This document shows, piece by piece, positions 7,490 to 11,054 of a stretch of DNA of 11,054 nt. The translations under genes were made by a program, and so were the position numbers. The notes beneath the pieces are model-generated. The model saw only the letters and a program-made list of their open reading frames with translations, was not told where the DNA came from and did no database searches. Every line of letters begins with the position of its first letter. Within the stretch, counting starts at the first letter, position 1. The stretch comes from Burkholderiales bacterium (GTDB lineage Bacteria; Pseudomonadota; Gammaproteobacteria; Burkholderiales; SG8-39), in NCBI GenBank assembly GCA_919902965.1, contig CAKKSJ010000326.1:1-11054 (forward strand). Direction: 5' to 3'.

Positions 7490-7918
7490 TCAGACGACGG
7501 GCGGAAAGCCGTAATTGGGCGGCGCTGCTTTACGCCCGCCGTCCTGCAAACAGGCTTTGACCGTCTGCAATAGTTGGTCGCGCGTTATCGGTTTGATCAG
7601 GAAATCCGCGGCGCCGAGTTCCACCGCCTTGGCCATGACGCTGCTGTCGCTGCGGCCGGAAATGAAAATCACCGGTATGGAGGCTGACTTCGCATCGGCT
7701 TGCATCAGCGAGACCAGTTCGAGGCCATTCAAGAAGGGCATGCCTATGTCGCACAGGACCAGATCCGGCGTTTGCTCGAGCATTGCCTTGCCGCCTTCAA
7801 TGGCATCTTCCGCCACCTCTGCCATGTAACCGGCAGCGGTGAGATGCAGGCGCAATATGCCGGCGAATTCCTGATCGTCGTCTATGATCAGAATGCGGGT
7901 TGCGCTTCGGTCCGGCAT
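7490..7918 (-). CDS. Stand-alone response-regulator receiver (CheY-like) protein
   Basis: The protein has 142 residues and is a receiver domain only, with no DNA-binding or enzymatic output domain. Acidic residues Asp13-Asp15 in ILIIDDD, phospho-acceptor Asp57 in LVLCDIGMP, switch Ser87 in VIFISGRSD and Lys109 in DFLIKP are all present, so it should be phosphorylatable. A short Pro/Gly-rich tail follows. Such proteins pass a phosphoryl signal to a partner by binding, or act in a phosphorelay; no histidine kinase is in this window. ATG 7916-7918 has AGGAAGG (complement of 7929-7935) 10 nt upstream. The gene is followed after 5 nt by the UspA gene, suggesting the pair reports or tunes a stress response. 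Confidence 0.92.
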   Translation of the reverse strand: MPDRSATRILIIDDDQEFAGILRLHLTAAGYMAEVAEDAIEGGKAMLEQTPDLVLCDIGMPFLNGLELVSLMQADAKSASIPVIFISGRSDSSVMAKAVELGAADFLIKPITRDQLLQTVKACLQDGGRKAAPPNYGFPPVV

Positions 7919-7962
7919 GGGTTCTGTGCCTTCCTGGAAAAGACGACCATGTGTCCGCCAAA

Positions 7963-7991
7963 AATGTAGTCCGACGGCGAAGCAAAGTCAA
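7963..7991 (-). promoter_or_regulatory. Sigma70-type promoter of the receiver-usp operon
   Basis: On the - strand TTGACT (complement of 7986-7991) and TACATT (complement of 7963-7968) are separated by exactly 17 nt. The -35 matches at five of six positions and the -10 at four of six. The predicted start near 7956 gives a leader of about 38 nt that contains the AGGAAGG ribosome site. It separates the operon from the upstream fructokinase gene. Confidence 0.6.
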
Positions 7992-7995
7992 TGCG

Positions 7996-8042
7996 GCAAT
8001 TCGTACCGCAATTCGTGTTGCGGCAGTTCGCGTCGCGATTCG
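7996..8042. repeat. Four direct copies of GCRRTTCG upstream of the receiver promoter
   Basis: GCAATTCG (7996-8003), GCAATTCG (8008-8015), GCAGTTCG (8023-8030) and GCGATTCG (8035-8042) are in the same orientation, with starts 12, 15 and 12 nt apart. The array begins 5 nt upstream of the -35 box at 7986-7991 when read in the direction of transcription. That is where an activator array would sit. The multiple-of-three spacing also fits a remnant of repetitive coding sequence. Confidence 0.55.
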
Positions 8043-8083
8043 AGGTTCGCCGGTTTCGATCTGCGTGTCGCCGCGGGCGCAAC

Positions 8084-8977
8084 TTAATCCCATAGCCAGG
8101 CCGCACCGCGCACGCCGGAAGCGTCGCCATGGCGGCTCTTCAGGAGGCGGCTGGCAAGGCTGTCGGAGAATACATCGGCCGTCCACAACTTCGGTACGCT
8201 GGCATACAGGCGGTCGAGCTTGGACAATCCGCCGCCGAGCACGATGGCGTCCGGATCGAGGATGTTGATCACTGCCGCAAGCGCGCGCGCAAGTCTGGCC
8301 TCGTAGCGGCGCAGGGTGGCTGCGCAGGCTGCATTGCCGGCCGCGGCTTGTGCGGCGATTTCGGCCGGATGCATGCTCAGGCCACCGAATTGCACATGGT
8401 CGCGGCACATGGCAGGGCCGGAAAGAAAGGTCTCGACGCAGCCTTTGCGGCCACAGTAGCACGCAGGCCATTCGGCTTCGTCACCCGGCAAGCGGTTATG
8501 GCCCCATTCTCCCGCGATCGCGTTTGCGCCGGCGAGAACTCTTCCGTGCGCGACGATGCCCCCGCCCACGCCGGTGCCAAGAATCACGCCGAATACCACC
8601 TCGCAATCCGCGCCAGCGCCATCAGTGGCCTCGGAGAGGGCGAAGCAATTGGCGTCGTTGGCGAGGCGAACTTCGCGCCGCAACAATTCTTGCAGATCAT
8701 TTCTGAGCGGACGTCCGATCAGCCAGGTCGAGTTCGCGTTCTTGACCAGCCCGCTGACGCGTGATTCGGCTCCGGGTATGCCGATGCCCAGGGAACCGCG
8801 TTGACCCAGGTCCGACTCCGCCTGTTCGACCAGGCCGGCAATCGCCGCCAGCGTGCCCGCGTAGTCGCCCCGAGGCGTAGGTACGCGGCGGCGCAAAATT
8901 TCCGCGCCATCGGCCGCCAGGGCGGCGATCTCGATCTTGGTGCCGCCCAGATCGACGCCGAGGCGCAAATCAGCCAC
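8084..8977 (-). CDS. mak: ROK-family fructokinase (Mak-like)
   Basis: This 297-residue sugar kinase phosphorylates a hexose, most likely fructose, with ATP in the cytosol. It has the ROK phosphate loop GVDLGGTKIE (7-16), the substrate-side motif KNANSTWL (79-86), catalytic Asp108 in LANDAN, the second glycine-rich loop GTGVGGGIV (134-142), and the ROK zinc site His160 in GEWGHN with Cys173, Cys175 and Cys180 in CYCGRKGC. The C-terminal HGDASGVRGAAWLW closely resembles E. coli Mak, which is why fructokinase is preferred over NagK or glucokinase; substrate is still inferred. The start is GTG 8975-8977, just ahead of the first conserved strand, with no Shine-Dalgarno. A 62-codon frame from ATG 9158 ends 8 nt inside this gene and could couple its translation. 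Confidence 0.93.
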   Translation of the reverse strand: MADLRLGVDLGGTKIEIAALAADGAEILRRRVPTPRGDYAGTLAAIAGLVEQAESDLGQRGSLGIGIPGAESRVSGLVKNANSTWLIGRPLRNDLQELLRREVRLANDANCFALSEATDGAGADCEVVFGVILGTGVGGGIVAHGRVLAGANAIAGEWGHNRLPGDEAEWPACYCGRKGCVETFLSGPAMCRDHVQFGGLSMHPAEIAAQAAAGNAACAATLRRYEARLARALAAVINILDPDAIVLGGGLSKLDRLYASVPKLWTADVFSDSLASRLLKSRHGDASGVRGAAWLWD

Positions 8978-9185
8978 CGGCGGCGCGCGCCAGCGCGGGG
9001 TAGGTGCTGCCGGCCGGTGGAGGTTCGGAGCGAATAGGCATTGCGTGCATGACCCAGTCTAGACCGAGCGCCGCAGGATTGGCAATGCCGGAACCGGTCG
9101 CGTCAGAGGTCGATATTGCGTGCCGGCTAAACTCGCCTGGTTTGATGGTAAATTCCATGCTCCCGGAACCCCTACTGCCTGGCGC

Positions 9186-9830
9186 GTGATCAAACCACTA
9201 AAATTGGCGGCGTTCGCCATCGGAGCAGCTGCCGCGTTCAGTTGCCAGGCCGACGTGTTCGTGCGCGAAGATATCATCACGGAGCCGGATCCGGCGCAGT
9301 TCAATATCTGTTTCGACCATGGCTGCGCGAGCCTCGCGTGGGTGAAGCTGAGTACGGAACAATGGCAGCGGGTGCGCTCGGTGTTCGCGCTATCGGCCGA
9401 TAGCGCAGCGAAGGAGCGCGAACAGATCAGAAGCGCCGTTGCGCTGCTCGAGACCATCGTCGGCGCAATGACCGGCACTTCCACCGACAAGGGCGGCAAT
9501 TGGGCTGGATGGGGTCTGCCCGGGCAGATGGATTGCATCGACGAATCGACGAATACCACGATCTATTTGCGCATGCTGCAGAAAGACGGTTTGTTGCGCT
9601 GGCATCAGGCCGGCGACCGCGCCACACGCTGGACGCCATTTACCTGGCCGCATACCACCGCGGTGATCGAGGAGCGCGACAGCCTGCTGCGATGGGCCGT
9701 GGATTCGTGGTTTTTAGACAACGGCGAACCGCCGTTTGCGCTGCCGCTGCCGACATGGCGCGATGGCTGGAAACCGGACAATAAAGGCTCAAGCGGCAGC
9801 GTGAGTGCTCCTGCAGTGACAAGCAGATAG
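9186..9830 (+). CDS. Exported protein of unknown function with a possible Cys-His-Asp triad
   Basis: I recognise this as the type of conserved hypothetical protein found in many proteobacteria, but with no assigned function. From GTG 9186 it has 214 residues, and residues 1-22 form a signal peptide (KPLKLAAFAIG core, cleavage after SCQA). The mature part begins DVFVREDIITEPDP. A block GQMDCIDESTNTTIYL (113-128) is followed by GLLRWH, WPHTTAV (154-160) and WAVDSWFLDNG (170-180). Cys117, His156 and Asp173 have the order and spacing of transglutaminase-like or papain-like folds, so a peptidase or amidase-like activity is possible; this is inference. The start is uncertain: no ribosome site is visible, a longer frame begins at GTG 9120, and the TGA of a short ATG frame (from 9145 or 9157) overlaps GTG 9186. 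Signal-peptide position favours 9186. Confidence 0.8.
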   Translation: MIKPLKLAAFAIGAAAAFSCQADVFVREDIITEPDPAQFNICFDHGCASLAWVKLSTEQWQRVRSVFALSADSAAKEREQIRSAVALLETIVGAMTGTSTDKGGNWAGWGLPGQMDCIDESTNTTIYLRMLQKDGLLRWHQAGDRATRWTPFTWPHTTAVIEERDSLLRWAVDSWFLDNGEPPFALPLPTWRDGWKPDNKGSSGSVSAPAVTSR

Positions 9831-9949
9831 TCGGACATGCAAGCGGTGGTAGATTCCCGCGTAAAACCTAGTCTCGAACTGGTAAAATGCGTGGCTTTGA
9901 TCCTCTGCTGCTCGAATCAGCCAACCTCCCAAATAGGAATACGCAAAAA

Positions 9950-10834
9950 ATGTTTATCAAGTCCAGGATTCTGCTGCTCAGCGCGGCTACGCTGCTGGCC
10001 CTGAGCGCGTGCGGTATCAACGATTCCGTACCGGCGGCAGGCACGTCCGGTGGTGCTGTCGCCGCCACAGTAAACGGGGTGCCCATCAGCGAGCGCTTCG
10101 TCGACATGATGCTCAAGCAACGCACCGATCTCGGCCGCGAAGCCAGCGCCGAAGCGCGCAAGGGATTCGTAGACCGGCTGGCGATGCAACTCGTCATCGC
10201 GCAAGAGGCGGTCAAGAACGGTTTCGACAAGAAAGCGGAAGTAATGGACCGGCTGGAACTGAGCCGGCAATCCATCCTGATCGATGCGTTCATACAGGAA
10301 TACCTGAAGAACCATGCCATCAGCGACGAGGAATTGAAGGCCGGATACGAAGGACTCAAGAAAGAGGCGAGTGGCAGCGAGTACAAGGCGCGGCACATCC
10401 TGGTGGAAACGGAAGCAGAGGCCAAGGAAATTATCGCCAAGCTGAATAAGGACCTGAAGGCATTTGAAGCGCTGGCCAAAGTAAAATCCAAGGACCGCGG
10501 TTCCAAGGCCAACGGCGGCGATCTAGGCTGGTTCGATCCGCAAGGCATGGTTCCGGAATTCGGTGCGGCGGTCGCCGCGTTGTCGAAAGGCAAATTCAGT
10601 GAACAAGCAGTCAAGACGCAATTCGGCTATCACGTAATACTGCTGGAAGATATCCGGGCCAAAAGCGTGCCGCCGCTGGAACAGGTCAAAGACACATTGA
10701 TGCAGCAGCTGCAGGGGCAAAACCTGAAGAAGCACTTGGACGAATTGAAGGCCAAGGCGAAGATCGAGATCGTGGCTGCACCCGCACCGGCTGCTGCCGC
10801 AGCAGTCAAACCTGCCGAATCAACGAAGAAATAG
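9950..10834 (+). CDS. PpiC-type (parvulin) peptidyl-prolyl isomerase lipoprotein
   Basis: This 294-residue folding factor of the periplasm catalyses proline cis-trans isomerisation in exported proteins. Residues 1-20 are a lipoprotein signal, with lipobox LSAC and lipidated Cys21, so it should be membrane-anchored like PrsA. A SurA/PrsA-like helical N-domain spans about 37-140, and a parvulin domain spans about 145-237. The latter runs from YKARHILVE through GGDLGWFDPQGMVPEF to GYHVILLED. A Lys-rich helix and an Ala/Pro-rich tail follow. The N-terminal VAATVNGVPIS is typical of the family. ATG 9950 has AGGA (9935-9938) upstream and places the lipobox correctly; ATG 9887 would add 21 residues before the signal. 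A TAAAAT at 9883-9888 could be a -10 box but lacks a good -35. It follows the preceding gene after 119 nt. Confidence 0.93.
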   Translation: MFIKSRILLLSAATLLALSACGINDSVPAAGTSGGAVAATVNGVPISERFVDMMLKQRTDLGREASAEARKGFVDRLAMQLVIAQEAVKNGFDKKAEVMDRLELSRQSILIDAFIQEYLKNHAISDEELKAGYEGLKKEASGSEYKARHILVETEAEAKEIIAKLNKDLKAFEALAKVKSKDRGSKANGGDLGWFDPQGMVPEFGAAVAALSKGKFSEQAVKTQFGYHVILLEDIRAKSVPPLEQVKDTLMQQLQGQNLKKHLDELKAKAKIEIVAAPAPAAAAAVKPAESTKK

Positions 10835-10896
10835 CCTGGGTCGCACTATATGTCGCGACTCAAATCGCGCACCTACTGTTGCAGAGGTGAGCCGTT

Positions 10897-10920
10897 GCGC
10901 GGACGAGAAACCGTCCGCGC
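10897..10920 (+). terminator. Stem-loop after the PpiC gene
   Basis: GCGCGGACG (10897-10905) and CGTCCGCGC (10912-10920) form a perfect 9-bp GC-rich stem with a 6-nt loop AGAAAC, 62 nt after the PpiC stop. A T-rich stretch (TTTGTTTTTA, 10941-10950) lies 20 nt further on, too far for a textbook intrinsic terminator. Transcript-end or 3'-stabilising function is likely. Confidence 0.45.
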
Positions 10921-10958
10921 GGTATTAACCCCACGCTGACTTTGTTTTTACCAATAAC

Positions 10959-11003
10959 CGTGATTTCCGTACGGATGTGCTTTTCATCCGTACGGAAATC
11001 ACG
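10959..11003. repeat. Perfect 19-bp inverted repeat with 7-nt loop
   Basis: CGTGATTTCCGTACGGATG (10959-10977) and its exact reverse complement (10985-11003) flank the loop TGCTTTT. Each arm also contains the self-palindrome TCCGTACGGA, so alternative smaller hairpins are possible. No T-run follows the right arm, making a standard terminator unlikely. An ATG begins 4 nt after the right arm and the arm carries GGA about 10 nt before it, so the structure could cover a ribosome site. Other options are a repetitive extragenic palindrome or an element end. Confidence 0.85.
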
Positions 11004-11006
11004 TAT

Positions 11007-11054
11007 ATGGACCCCTCCTCGTTTGCAAGCACACCGTTCTTTGGCGGTAAGGTA
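11007..11054 (+). CDS. Possible start of a gene running off the window
   Basis: ATG 11007 opens a frame of 16 codons (MDPSSFASTPFFGGKV) that is still open at the window end. The only ribosome-site candidate is GGA inside the preceding hairpin arm. The fragment is too short to identify and may be chance. Confidence 0.2.
   Translation, partial: MDPSSFASTPFFGGKV

Noticed and set aside
8969..8978. 10-nt match (ATCAGCCACC) to the tRNA-His 3' end as an integration attachment repeat
   Set aside because: The match is short, lies within the start of the fructokinase gene, and no integrase or phage gene is present between the two copies.
10925..11003. Small - strand frame starting at GTG 11001-11003 with a GAGGAGGGG run upstream
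   Set aside because: Its 25 codons lie mostly within the perfect hairpin and encode a basic peptide with no family resemblance; the purine run may be chance.

Overview
The window is GC-rich bacterial chromosome. Gene content and protein style suggest a Betaproteobacterium: an IpdC/PpdC of the Azospirillum type, a WRN-like DEDD exonuclease, a periplasmic Sel1 protein, a Mak-type fructokinase and a parvulin lipoprotein. That assignment is inference. No phage, plasmid, IS or CRISPR gene was seen, and the layout is that of ordinary chromosome with small, mostly independent transcription units.

Layout. 9-85: tRNA-His on the + strand, followed by a GC hairpin. 214-879 (-): a 3'-5' exonuclease gene interrupted by an in-frame amber codon. 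1002-2336 (+): an ATP/ADP-translocase-like (MFS-related) membrane protein. 2500-3324 (+): a YgiD-type extradiol dioxygenase. 3437-4240 (+): an exported Sel1-repeat protein. 4280-5898 (-): an indolepyruvate/phenylpyruvate decarboxylase whose last 56 codons are out of frame after a one-base loss. 5899-6339: the longest gene-free stretch, with three DnaA-box-like 9-mers, two of them forming a near-perfect 23-bp palindrome. 6340-6990 (+): a TehB-like SAM methyltransferase. 7918-7041 (-): a stand-alone receiver protein and a UspA protein, 5 nt apart, behind a good sigma70-type promoter preceded by a four-copy 8-mer array. 8084-8977 (-): Mak fructokinase. 9186-9830 (+): an exported protein of unknown function with a possible Cys-His-Asp triad. 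9950-10834 (+): a PpiC lipoprotein. 10835-11054: two strong hairpins, one with perfect 19-bp arms, then a possible gene start at the window edge.

How the genes fit together. The clearest unit is receiver plus UspA, probably one stress-linked operon. The envelope is represented by the Sel1 protein, the PpiC lipoprotein and the exported protein, but they do not form one operon. Two genes carry inactivating lesions (amber stop, -1 frameshift) while the rest of each protein is well preserved, so they are either very recent pseudogenes or sequence errors. TAG ends several intact genes here, so the amber codon is not explained by codon reassignment.

I do not see a convincing new multi-gene system. 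The best leads are the possible papain/transglutaminase-like triad in the 9186-9830 protein, the DnaA-box palindrome, the 8-mer array next to the receiver promoter and the 19-bp hairpin at the right edge.
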